The translations under genes and the position numbers were made by a program. A stretch of DNA of 39,997 nt from Saprospiraceae bacterium (GTDB lineage Bacteria; Bacteroidota; Bacteroidia; Chitinophagales; Saprospiraceae), in assembly GCA_020437105.1 (NCBI GenBank), contig JAGQWR010000171.1, forward strand, positions 1-39,997, written 5' to 3'. Numbering within the stretch: position 1 is the first letter of the stretch; the number at the start of each line of letters is the position of its first letter. The notes beneath the pieces are model-generated. The model was not told the DNA's origin, made no database searches, and saw only the letters and a list, made by a program, of their open reading frames with translations. This document shows positions 33,583 to 39,997 of this stretch, in pieces.

Positions 33583-34641
33583 TCAATTTTCCACTTTCCC
33601 TTTCAGGACGTCTATAGCCTTATCCAATCCGTTTCTGTCCAGTGGAAACATCGGAATCCATTCGGAAATCTGTTCTGCGCTGGCACCCTTCCATCGTTTT
33701 GGCGGGAAAGGATTTAACCAGGCCATGCGCAGCGTTTTATTTCGCACTTCCTCCAGAAATGCTTCTGTTAGAAAGAGTCTTTTTAGGTTTTGGGCACCCC
33801 GTGCTGCCCCGGCATCACTAATGATCAAAACGGAGGAGCGCAGGGGTTCCAGCTCCCCGACGAATTCTGATAGCGACTTCCAGCTGGTGCGCTGCGGATC
33901 GAGATAGACCTTATCATCGGGCACATTGCGGAAATAATATGCCGCTACGTTTCGTACCCTTCCGCCTTCCTGCGCAGTCCGAATCAACTGGGCACCCAAT
34001 TGATCATAGGCTACCATAGAACCGCCTACATCCAGTAGGATAAACAGATCGACCTGGTTTCTGTAAGTTGCTTCAAAAATGGGTTTTTCGAGGTAGCCCT
34101 TTTGGGCGAATGCCCGAACGGTTCCCAGCACATCCAGTTGATCGCTGGAACCGATGCGTTCAGGACGATGCAGATGCCGCCAGGATTGCTGCATTTCCCG
34201 GGGCACCATGGGATAGTACTGGTCGCTGATCAGAAACTGGTGCCTTGCCGGCTGATAGGGATTGAGCGGTTCCTGACTTTTAAATTGCGGAGCCGGGATT
34301 TCCAGCGGCTGATTGGGAAGAGGGCTGGATTCCCGTTTTTCGTCTGCATCTTTATCTGATTTCAGGTTTCGGTCCAGCGCATCTTGTTCTTTATCCTTTT
34401 TGATGCTTTCGCGTAATGCTTCTGCTTCCTTTTCTTCCAGTGTTTTCATAGGAGCTTCCGCCAAAAACACTTTGAATTGCTGGTCGAATAGAGCTTCTTC
34501 TAAAGGATTTTTAATCCACAGCAAGCAGCAGATTCGCCGAAAGGCTGCCACCTGTACCTCGGGGTCTGTAGCCTCCAAATCAAAACCAAATCCACCTTGC
34601 AGGGCGTCCAGCAAATCGTAATAGTCTTCCAGTTCCAGCAT
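33583..34641 (-). CDS. vWA domain protein of a MoxR-linked conflict system
   Basis: A 352-residue protein from the first ATG. The N-terminal helical part (YYDLLDALQGGFGFD, FRRICCLLWIKNPLEEALF) is the form found in vWA proteins paired with MoxR ATPases and VMAP-type partners. A charged linker (about 65-120) leads to the vWA domain. Its metal site, usually DxSxS, reads DVGGS (204-208), so the first Ser is Gly. LIISDAGAARG supplies the later Asp. In-frame sequence upstream of the ATG, 34642-34692, encodes ITLPFFQLFLRLRNSGL, which fits the usual family N-terminus, so the true start may be the AUC at 34692. A 166-base low-complexity insert separates it from the MoxR gene. Confidence 0.82.
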   Translation of the reverse strand: MLELEDYYDLLDALQGGFGFDLEATDPEVQVAAFRRICCLLWIKNPLEEALFDQQFKVFLAEAPMKTLEEKEAEALRESIKKDKEQDALDRNLKSDKDADEKRESSPLPNQPLEIPAPQFKSQEPLNPYQPARHQFLISDQYYPMVPREMQQSWRHLHRPERIGSSDQLDVLGTVRAFAQKGYLEKPIFEATYRNQVDLFILLDVGGSMVAYDQLGAQLIRTAQEGGRVRNVAAYYFRNVPDDKVYLDPQRTSWKSLSEFVGELEPLRSSVLIISDAGAARGAQNLKRLFLTEAFLEEVRNKTLRMAWLNPFPPKRWKGASAEQISEWIPMFPLDRNGLDKAIDVLKGKVEN

Positions 34642-34711
34642 CAGGCCACTGTTTCGCAGCCGGAGAAACAGCTGGAAGAAGGGGAGGGTGATATGGGGGT
34701 TGGAGTGGTTC

Positions 34712-34855
34712 AGTTTTTTTAGTGGGTTAGTGGGTTAGTGGTTCAGTTTTTTAGTGGGTTAGTTTTTTAGTGGTTCTGTGGTCCGATAGCTATCGGGGGT
34801 GGTCCTGTGGTTCTGTACCGAATTAAAAATTAAAAATTCAGCATTATGAATTATT
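34712..34855. repeat. Composite low-complexity element 3, inside the conflict operon
   Basis: Repeated AGTGGGTT/AGTGGTTC words, the palindrome CCGATAGCTATCGG (34783-34796), GGTCCTGTGGTTCTGT words and AATTAAAAATTAAAAATTC fill almost the whole gap between the MoxR and vWA genes. The vWA gene begins at its edge without an ATG in the expected place. Confidence 0.8.
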
Positions 34856-34857
34856 CT

Positions 34858-35808
34858 TTATGAATTATTTTTCAGGAATCGCTCGTGTGCAGCTGCGCTT
34901 TTCAGGAGTATTCCCGGAAAGGGCAAATTGCCTTGAAGTGCCTGAAGCATTTCATCTGCGGGATGAGCGGTCAGGACTTTAAACCAATCGATCAGCTCGC
35001 TGGTGGAAGCCTTTTTGGCACCGCCCAGATCGTCTGTCATTTGTTGGCGTAGCGCATCAAAGCGCTTTAAGGCCTCCTTAACCAGTGCCTTTTCGGAGGC
35101 GGTTTCTTTACTGGCATCCAGTTTTAAATGTGCGCGGATGATTTCCTCCAGGCGATCGGGCCCCGGAAATTGAATGCGGTGGAATATGCAGCGGCGCAGA
35201 AAGGGTGCCGGCAGCGGTTTTTCATCATTACTTGTAATAAATACGATTGGTTTGTTGACCGCTTTCAAGGTCGGACTTTGCCCTTTTTCGAGTTTCCGGC
35301 CTTCCAGTTCGGAGATATTAAAGGTTTGCAATTCCAATTCCTGGAGGAGGTCATTTGGGAAATCGATATCTGCTTTGTCGATCTCATCAATAAGCAGCAC
35401 ACATTGTTCTTTACCCTGAAATGCGCGTCCGATTGGCCCAAACTGTACATAGTGAAATGAATTTTCCCGATTTTCCATTTCTTCCGGATCCAGTCGTTTG
35501 GTATTTGCCAGTTGGGCATCGCGCAGGTGTCCGATGTGGTTGTACGAATACAGTGCTTCGCGGGCCTTGGTGGTCGATTTCACAAACAGGGTTTCGAGCG
35601 GGAGTCCCAATTCGCAGGCTACAGCTTTGGCGAGATAGGATTTTCCGCAACCTGGTTCGCCTTTGAGCAGGAGTGGTCGATTCAGGTGTATGGCCAGGTT
35701 TACTGCCTCGAGGAGTTCGGGGGATGGCAGGTAGGGAGCCAATGTTTCTCCCTGAAATTCGCGTGCTTGTAATAATCCGGTGCCAGTATATCTATTTTTG
35801 AAAGCCAT
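34858..35808 (-). CDS. MoxR-type AAA+ ATPase
   Basis: A 316-residue AAA+ ATPase of the MoxR group. Walker A is GEPGCGKS (50-57), Walker B is VLLIDEIDKAD (about 136-146), sensor 1 is IVFITSNDEKPLP, and the arginine finger region FLRRCIFHRIQFP follows. MoxR proteins are chaperone-like and usually act with vWA partners. In this neighbourhood the vWA gene is next downstream. The gene starts 5 bases after the stop of the iSTAND gene, so they are one operon. It probably powers assembly or remodelling of the signalling complex on sensing a trigger; this is inferred from known MoxR-vWA systems. Confidence 0.93.
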   Translation of the reverse strand: MAFKNRYTGTGLLQAREFQGETLAPYLPSPELLEAVNLAIHLNRPLLLKGEPGCGKSYLAKAVACELGLPLETLFVKSTTKAREALYSYNHIGHLRDAQLANTKRLDPEEMENRENSFHYVQFGPIGRAFQGKEQCVLLIDEIDKADIDFPNDLLQELELQTFNISELEGRKLEKGQSPTLKAVNKPIVFITSNDEKPLPAPFLRRCIFHRIQFPGPDRLEEIIRAHLKLDASKETASEKALVKEALKRFDALRQQMTDDLGGAKKASTSELIDWFKVLTAHPADEMLQALQGNLPFPGILLKSAAAHERFLKNNS

Positions 35809-35813
35809 GGAGC

Positions 35814-36917
35814 CTAATTTTTTGCCAGAATTTGATTTTGAAAGGAAAGTTTATAGTGCATACAGAAACCGATCATCACGATTTCCGGAAAAATAGTGGG
35901 CTGATTTTTCATCAGTTGTTGTGTCATTTCATCCAGATCCAGGATGTCATCAAAGTGATTGATTCTTCCTTCCAGCCAACGCAATACTTCGTTTTGATCC
36001 AGCAGTCCGATATCAAAAACAAGGGGACTGCCCGGCTTCCATTGATCATTCAGATCTGTAGCAAATACAGCTTCTTGTTGCTCGCTTACCGCGGATTGAT
36101 GATCAAAGGTTTGTCCGAAAATAAGGAAAAGCAGCAACATATTTTCGCTGTTTTTAGCCTCAGTATGCTGATGGAGGGGCAACCAGAATTCCTGGATAAA
36201 GGCCAGTAAATCCATCGGAGGAATATCGCCATTCATTTCAATTCGGAAAACGAGGGATCGGTCATTCTCCCAGATATGGGTGATGGTCTCCAGTAATTTG
36301 CGCTTGCTTTCTGATTTGTTTTCGCCCTCGGAAACATTAAACTGGTCGTACATCAGAAACCAGAACATGTCGATGGAGATTTGGCCGCTAAAGTCGATGA
36401 CTACCTCACGCAGGGCTTCATTGCCTCTTTGACCCCGTACCGGTTTGAGTAACAATCGGTACAACCAGTTCTGACCGTAATACTTTGATCCGTTAATCAG
36501 GAAAATGCCCCGATTTTGTTTTTTCTGGAGTTGGAATTTCCGGAACAGGAGAATTTCTTTCTTGTAGTTCAGATCCTCCAGTGCATTGCGAACCTTTTTA
36601 ATCAATTCCGGTCTGGATTGGTCGGATGCTTTTGCAAGTGCAAGCTTGTCCATGTATTTTTTTACATCCTGTAGGAATTGAAGTACGTGGAGGCGGAAAT
36701 TGTTATAAGCTACATCAATTTCCTCACTGGTTTTCAGTCCTTTTCGATCGTCTTTTGCAATTTTTCGACATTCGGTGGCATGGCCCAATGCTTCATTTTG
36801 AAGTTGGGTGTCGCTTACATGTTCCTGTATCCAATCCAATAGCAAATCTTGGATTTCCGTGTAGTTGGAATCCAGTAGAAAATTTCTGATTGCGGCTTCG
36901 AATTCGGAATATTGCAT
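35814..36917 (-). CDS. EAD plus inactive-STAND (iSTAND) protein, likely sensor or adaptor
   Basis: A 367-residue protein, first gene of the minus-strand operon. Residues 5-88 are a helical effector-associated domain (EAD) that aligns with the N-terminus of the protease at 38074: ALGHATECRKIAKDDRKGL here against LIGHSGQLTRLKANFRKSL there, in the same register. Residues from about 135 onward look like a STAND-type NTPase that has lost its P-loop: FLINGSKYYGQNWLYRLL (139-156) has Gln149 and Asn150 in place of the Lys-Ser/Thr of GxxxxGK[ST]. Such iSTAND proteins are known from EAD-linked bacterial conflict systems. It probably senses the trigger or scaffolds the complex and recruits the EAD protease. 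An element of the 25-bp family lies 13 bases before the ATG. Confidence 0.8.
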   Translation of the reverse strand: MQYSEFEAAIRNFLLDSNYTEIQDLLLDWIQEHVSDTQLQNEALGHATECRKIAKDDRKGLKTSEEIDVAYNNFRLHVLQFLQDVKKYMDKLALAKASDQSRPELIKKVRNALEDLNYKKEILLFRKFQLQKKQNRGIFLINGSKYYGQNWLYRLLLKPVRGQRGNEALREVVIDFSGQISIDMFWFLMYDQFNVSEGENKSESKRKLLETITHIWENDRSLVFRIEMNGDIPPMDLLAFIQEFWLPLHQHTEAKNSENMLLLFLIFGQTFDHQSAVSEQQEAVFATDLNDQWKPGSPLVFDIGLLDQNEVLRWLEGRINHFDDILDLDEMTQQLMKNQPTIFPEIVMIGFCMHYKLSFQNQILAKN

Positions 36918-36930
36918 GGAGCAGGGGTCT

Positions 36931-36953
36931 TATACCCGAATCAAAGTAGTTTG
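36931..36953 (-). repeat. Copy 4 of the 25-bp element, facing the iSTAND gene
   Basis: On the minus strand it reads CAAACTACTTTGATTCGGG plus TATA, differing from the copy at 12727 by one base in this span. It ends 13 bases before the iSTAND start codon. Confidence 0.7.
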
Positions 36954-36998
36954 TGAATTTCTGACTTGCTCTTGTCTCTTTCTGCCGTGTTGAAGCCC

Positions 36999-37012
36999 CC
37001 GATAGCTATCGG
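36999..37012. repeat. Palindrome CCGATAGCTATCGG
   Basis: A perfect 14-bp palindrome in the divergent promoter region. It is identical in core to those at 14841-14854 and 34783-34796. Confidence 0.85.
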
Positions 37013-37120
37013 TGCGCCGACGCTAAGGCGTCGCCTACGCCTGTCTGCTTTTGGATTGCGCCAGCAAGGCAGGCAGGTTTTTCGCATTGCAGAAAAATAC
37101 AATAGCTGCGCCATTATTTT

Positions 37121-37146
37121 CCCAAACCACATCGTAACGGGTATAC
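37121..37146 (+). repeat. Copy 5 of the 25-bp element, facing the gasdermin gene
   Basis: CCCAAACCACATCGTAACGG followed by GTATAC matches the family at both ends with a diverged centre. It ends about 80 bases before the gasdermin start codon, on the same strand. Confidence 0.55.
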
Positions 37147-37226
37147 GAATCATTGGTCTTGGGCCAAATTAGCAAATTCGCCGCGAAAAATTACTAAATT
37201 GGTGCCTACTCAAAAAACAACCCGAT

Positions 37227-38036
37227 ATGGCTTCTTTTAGATTATGTCCAGGCGACCCCCTGGTCAATGCCCTTCAAAAGGCATTTAAAGCGAATATTGT
37301 CCGAATTCCCGGGAAAAAAATTCAACCCCTTGCGGTCATCGGTCGCCGCGGCAGCCAGCTCAAATATTTGGGCAGCCTCCATGATTTACTGGTGGATAGT
37401 CCGGATTTAGGATTGACTCCATCTGTTGAGCCCATGGCTCAGGTATCCGGAAATCACAGCCGCAGTGTCGATTTTAATTTTGGCGTTTCGGTGCTGGAGG
37501 GATTTTTGCAGGGTTTCGGATTATCCACTCCTGGCGTGAAAGAAGCCTTCAAGGGAACCAAAGATATTTCTTTTGGATTTCCGGAAATGCAGGAACATTA
37601 CGTGGAAGCATTGCCGATGGGACGTGCTATTGGCGGAAAAATTCTGGATAAGACTAACCCGGTACTGGCTCCCTATTATACGGATCCGGAGGCTCAGCTA
37701 TTGGTGGTAGATTCGATTATTGCAGGTAAGAATTTTACGGTAAAAATTGAAAAAACCGTTGATTCGGAGACGGATGTATCGCTGGGTTCGATCGGACAAG
37801 CCCTGCAGATTGATGATACTAAAATAAAAGTGGAGACCAAATCGGGCAACGAGATCAAGTTTGAGGGAGAAGATTATCTGACCTTTGCTTTTACCTGTTT
37901 GCGTATGAAAATCGATGCCGATTCAAATACAATTATCTCGGTTGACGCAAGCAATGATAAACTGGTTTTGGAAAAATCAGCTCCTGAACGTATCGTGGTG
38001 GAGGATGAACCGGCCATGATTGAGGTTGATTTTTAA
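37227..38036 (+). CDS. Bacterial gasdermin (bGSDM), pore-forming cell-death effector
   Basis: A 269-residue protein that I recognise as a bacterial gasdermin by its N-terminal pattern: a Cys close to the start (Cys7, in MASFRLCPGDP), then L-x-x-A-F-K-A-N-I-V-R-I-P (15-28), I-Q-P-L-A-V-I (32-38), K-Y-L-G-S-L (46-51), and further VSGNHSRSVDFNFGVSVLEG and LTFAFTCLRMKID. Known members have a lipidated N-terminal Cys, are held inactive by a short C-terminal peptide, and form membrane pores after cleavage by a neighbouring protease. Here an acidic C-terminal tail follows K245, K250 and R255, plausible cleavage sites. The EAD protease gene starts 37 bases downstream in the same direction. No signal peptide or membrane span is present, as expected. 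Confidence 0.87.
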   Translation: MASFRLCPGDPLVNALQKAFKANIVRIPGKKIQPLAVIGRRGSQLKYLGSLHDLLVDSPDLGLTPSVEPMAQVSGNHSRSVDFNFGVSVLEGFLQGFGLSTPGVKEAFKGTKDISFGFPEMQEHYVEALPMGRAIGGKILDKTNPVLAPYYTDPEAQLLVVDSIIAGKNFTVKIEKTVDSETDVSLGSIGQALQIDDTKIKVETKSGNEIKFEGEDYLTFAFTCLRMKIDADSNTIISVDASNDKLVLEKSAPERIVVEDEPAMIEVDF

Positions 38037-38073
38037 TTCGGGTAGTTATACACTTAAAACGCTTAATTTTTTC

Positions 38074-39054
38074 ATGCAATCAATAGACCAGGCATTTATT
38101 AAGAGGGTCAAGGAAATGATCCAGGAGGACGACACAGAGGAGGTGATTGAAGTTCTCATGGAGTTTTTTGAACCCATGTTAAAGACTGATTACTACGATG
38201 AGTTGATCGGGCATTCCGGACAATTGACCCGCCTGAAGGCAAATTTCAGGAAATCCCTGATCACGGAGGAAAAATACAATGTCCGTCGAAATGTGATCAA
38301 CAACAATCTCATTGAATTTATCAATGAGGTATATCGACGCAGTCGGCCAAAGACCAATGCTTCCAAAGCGCCATCTACGGGGGTGCAAATTGATGAGGAA
38401 ACGACTGGTATTACCAAGGAAAAGATTGTTGGTAAGAGTCAGTTTCAGGATGTGATTTGGTTTACAAAGGGCATGATTGCGGCGAAGAGCGTGTGTAAGG
38501 TCAAAATGATTGATCGTTCTACCGGAACGGGATTTATGCTCAAAGGCAACCTACTTTTGACCAATTACCATGTGCTGGAAAATGCGGAGGTCGCCAGTAT
38601 GGCTAAGGCTATTTTTTCCTTTGAGGAAGACATGGAAGGCAATGTAAACAGTAAAACGTATGACCTCGATCCGGCGTCCTTTTTTGTCAACGACGAAACG
38701 TTGGATTTCGCCCTGGTTAAGGTAAAAGAACAGGATGGTGCTCCGCCGTTAAGCGATTATGGGCATCTGACCATTCGGACCAGTGGCATACCGGAGGTCG
38801 ATGATTATGTGACCATTATCCAGCACCCTGCCGGGGAGACCAAGAAACTGGCTTTTGATCGGGTGGAAGGCACAGCAGGTACGCTGGTACGCTATAAAGC
38901 AGATACGTTGAAAGGCTCCAGCGGTTCACCGGTTTTTGATGCTAATTGGAATGTGGTGGCATTGCACCACAGTTATGTGGACGGTGCAGAATTAAATCAA
39001 GGCACGCTAATGTCTGCTATTCTCGATAAATTGAACGGGCAAGTAGCCCTCTGA
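38074..39054 (+). CDS. EAD-trypsin-like serine protease, likely gasdermin activator
   Basis: A 326-residue protease from the ATG at 38074. An in-frame TTG at 38020 lies inside the gasdermin gene and is rejected. Residues 5-90 are an effector-associated helical domain that aligns with that of the iSTAND protein. The protease domain (about 140-320) has an intact triad: His166 in TNYHVL, Asp211 in TLDFAL and Ser283 in GSSGSPVF. Asp277, six residues before the Ser, occupies the place of the specificity Asp of trypsin, suggesting cleavage after Lys or Arg. No signal peptide is present, so it acts in the cytosol. It lies between the gasdermin gene and a zinc-ribbon gene that begins 3 bases after its stop. 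Confidence 0.9.
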   Translation: MQSIDQAFIKRVKEMIQEDDTEEVIEVLMEFFEPMLKTDYYDELIGHSGQLTRLKANFRKSLITEEKYNVRRNVINNNLIEFINEVYRRSRPKTNASKAPSTGVQIDEETTGITKEKIVGKSQFQDVIWFTKGMIAAKSVCKVKMIDRSTGTGFMLKGNLLLTNYHVLENAEVASMAKAIFSFEEDMEGNVNSKTYDLDPASFFVNDETLDFALVKVKEQDGAPPLSDYGHLTIRTSGIPEVDDYVTIIQHPAGETKKLAFDRVEGTAGTLVRYKADTLKGSSGSPVFDANWNVVALHHSYVDGAELNQGTLMSAILDKLNGQVAL

Positions 39055-39057
39055 CCT

Positions 39058-39873
39058 ATGTCTGTATCGGCCTGTTTAAATTGCCAGACGGCATTACCTC
39101 CGGATGCCCGGTTTTGTCCGACTTGTGGGACAAGTGTGCTGCCGTCGCCGCCGGATATTTTTGCTCCGCCTCCAACCGAGGATATGGAGCAGGAATTGGC
39201 CGATTGTTTTATGCGGGAACTGGAGCGGGCAATTTTAGATCAGCAGGATCCCAGGATGGTTGATCAATATTTTCAGCGTTTCCACGAATCGGGTTTTCCG
39301 ACTGATTTAGAGCATCGGTTGCGGCAGCTGCTGGAACCCCTGGCACGTGCCGGAATAAATACAGTAACCCAGGAAGTTTTGTATGAAATTTATTCCTTGG
39401 TAGATTTTTTCCTGATCCGTTTTTGTTCGGACCTCAATCAAATATATCTCCCGCAGGCAATTTTGAAATACCATGGTATAGACGGTAATCAGGTCGATCT
39501 ATACCGGATGTCAATGGATTTCATGGCCTTTGACCACGAGGATGTGCGGATTTACACCGACTTCCTGTCAATGCCGGAGAAAACGCTCAAAAAAGTAAGT
39601 AAATCGTTTTTGTTTGCCGATCGAACGGAGCGCCTCTGGTTTATTTGCGATCAAACGCTCCGAGGCACAGGTAAAGCAGGATTTGCTATGACAAACCAAT
39701 CAATTTACTGGAAGGCTCCTATGCAGCCCGCCCATGTTTTCCGATACGGCCATCCACTAACCATCCAGTTTGAGTCTGATTGGATGACCCTCAATGGCGC
39801 CTTTTTTGATGCCGGCAAGGCACTAAATGTGCGTTTGAGCAAGCTGTTGCAGCGGCTACAGATGGTGTTTTAG
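39058..39873 (+). CDS. Zinc-ribbon protein with C-terminal PH-like domain, third gene of the gasdermin operon
   Basis: A 271-residue protein. The N-terminus is a zinc ribbon with Cys6, Cys9, Cys20 and Cys23 (CLNC...CPTC), followed by a Pro-rich linker. Residues about 40-170 are helical with no family I can name. The C-terminus (about 190-271), with GTGKAGFAMTNQSIYWK and LNVRLSKLLQRL, resembles bacterial PH-like (bPH/YokE) domains that bind membranes or proteins. It starts 3 bases after the protease stop, so it is surely co-transcribed with it and the gasdermin. It may regulate the protease, sense the trigger or guide the complex to the membrane. The role is inference. Confidence 0.75.
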   Translation: MSVSACLNCQTALPPDARFCPTCGTSVLPSPPDIFAPPPTEDMEQELADCFMRELERAILDQQDPRMVDQYFQRFHESGFPTDLEHRLRQLLEPLARAGINTVTQEVLYEIYSLVDFFLIRFCSDLNQIYLPQAILKYHGIDGNQVDLYRMSMDFMAFDHEDVRIYTDFLSMPEKTLKKVSKSFLFADRTERLWFICDQTLRGTGKAGFAMTNQSIYWKAPMQPAHVFRYGHPLTIQFESDWMTLNGAFFDAGKALNVRLSKLLQRLQMVF

Positions 39874-39997
39874 CGCTCCTGTTGGGGCTGGTTTTTTAGT
39901 GAGTTAGTATCGAATTCAAAATTCAGCATTCATTTGGTCTAGGGCCTTTGGCCTGGTCTAGCTTGCCTGTCGGCATCACGGTCTAGGGGCTTCGCCC
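39874..39997. repeat. Low-complexity tail, partial composite element 4
   Basis: TTTTTTAGTGAGTTAGT and AATTCAAAATTCAGCATTC are the same words as in the element at 34712-34855. After them come repeated GGTCTAGG-type words up to the window edge. The window ends before the element does. Confidence 0.5.

Larger units (their letters stand above)
36918..37226. promoter_or_regulatory. Divergent intergenic region controlling both arms of the conflict locus
   Basis: These 309 bases separate the iSTAND operon (left) and the gasdermin operon (right). At each side lies a copy of the 25-bp element, each facing its own gene. Between them are the palindrome CCGATAGCTATCGG (36999-37012) and the hairpin CGACGC/GCGTCG (37018-37033). 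No reading frame is supported. Shared control of the two operons from this region is an inference. Confidence 0.5.

Noticed and set aside
34313..34621. 102-codon plus-strand open frame across the vWA gene
   Set aside because: It is antisense to the N-terminal and charged linker region of the vWA gene and its Ser-rich composition is typical of a shadow.
38020..38073. Extended TTG start for the EAD-protease
   Set aside because: It would begin inside the gasdermin gene and add 18 residues without family support. The ATG at 38074 gives an N-terminus that aligns with the iSTAND EAD.

Overview
The window looks like a chromosomal segment of a Bacteroidota bacterium, most likely of Saprospiraceae type. 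The evidence is a secreted FG-GAP/VCBS protein with a type IX secretion C-terminal sorting domain, FISUMP, WG-repeat and DUF4369/TlpA-type proteins, a Bacteroidota-style dihydroorotase (DDQVHFREPG), candidate TAnnTTTG-type promoters, and intergenic repeats typical of the phylum. I see no rRNA, no convincing tRNA and no CRISPR array.

Layout. 1-3.0 kb: an AT-rich, probably acquired stretch with an orphan gene and a two-gene unit (small membrane protein plus HEYGH metallopeptidase). 3.3-4.8 kb: a T9SS-exported repeat protein. 4.8-5.4 kb: REP-like palindromes that cut off a gene fragment. 5.4-7.8 kb: ACT-domain protein, cupin, proline-iminopeptidase-like hydrolase, lipoprotein, and a 51-residue lysine-rich protein. 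7.8-8.5 and 14.4-15.4 kb: two intergenic clusters of one repeat family in opposite orientations, bracketing about 6 kb of accessory genes (membrane proteins, FISUMP, LtrA, DUF2231-like, DUF4256, a GldN-like exported protein). 15.4-17.3 kb: dihydroorotase and a SpoU RNA methyltransferase, convergent and overlapping. 17.7-25.3 kb: a 1109-residue WG-repeat protein, a sigma-54 response regulator, a 31-residue membrane peptide behind a sigma-54-like site, an ECF sigma factor and a HAMP-PAS histidine kinase. 25.3-29.2 kb: thioredoxin-like lipoprotein, cytochrome oxidase subunit III, and an ABC-F ATPase with a degenerate second Walker A.

29.3-39.9 kb is the highlight: a large conflict (probably anti-phage) locus. 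Rightward runs an operon of a bacterial gasdermin, a serine protease with an N-terminal effector-associated domain (EAD, death-fold-like), and a zinc-ribbon protein. Divergent from it is a minus-strand set: EAD plus inactive-STAND protein, MoxR AAA+ ATPase, vWA protein, and a 1354-residue protein that carries a CHAT-like domain without its catalytic Cys and a trypsin-like domain in which the whole triad is replaced, followed by TPRs. The EADs of the iSTAND protein and the active protease align with each other, so the two arms can plausibly talk through homotypic contact. The model is: sensing by iSTAND/MoxR/vWA/pseudoprotease, EAD-driven protease activation, gasdermin cleavage near its C-terminus, membrane pore and cell death. 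The vWA and pseudoprotease genes both show convincing coding sequence upstream of their first usual start codon, with only AUC/AUA or other rare starts available.

Several repeat families thread the window: a 25-bp gene-oriented element (five copies, two flanking the gasdermin/iSTAND divergent promoter), a composite low-complexity element (three or four copies, one inside the conflict operon), REP-like palindromes, and CCGATAGCTATCGG palindromes.
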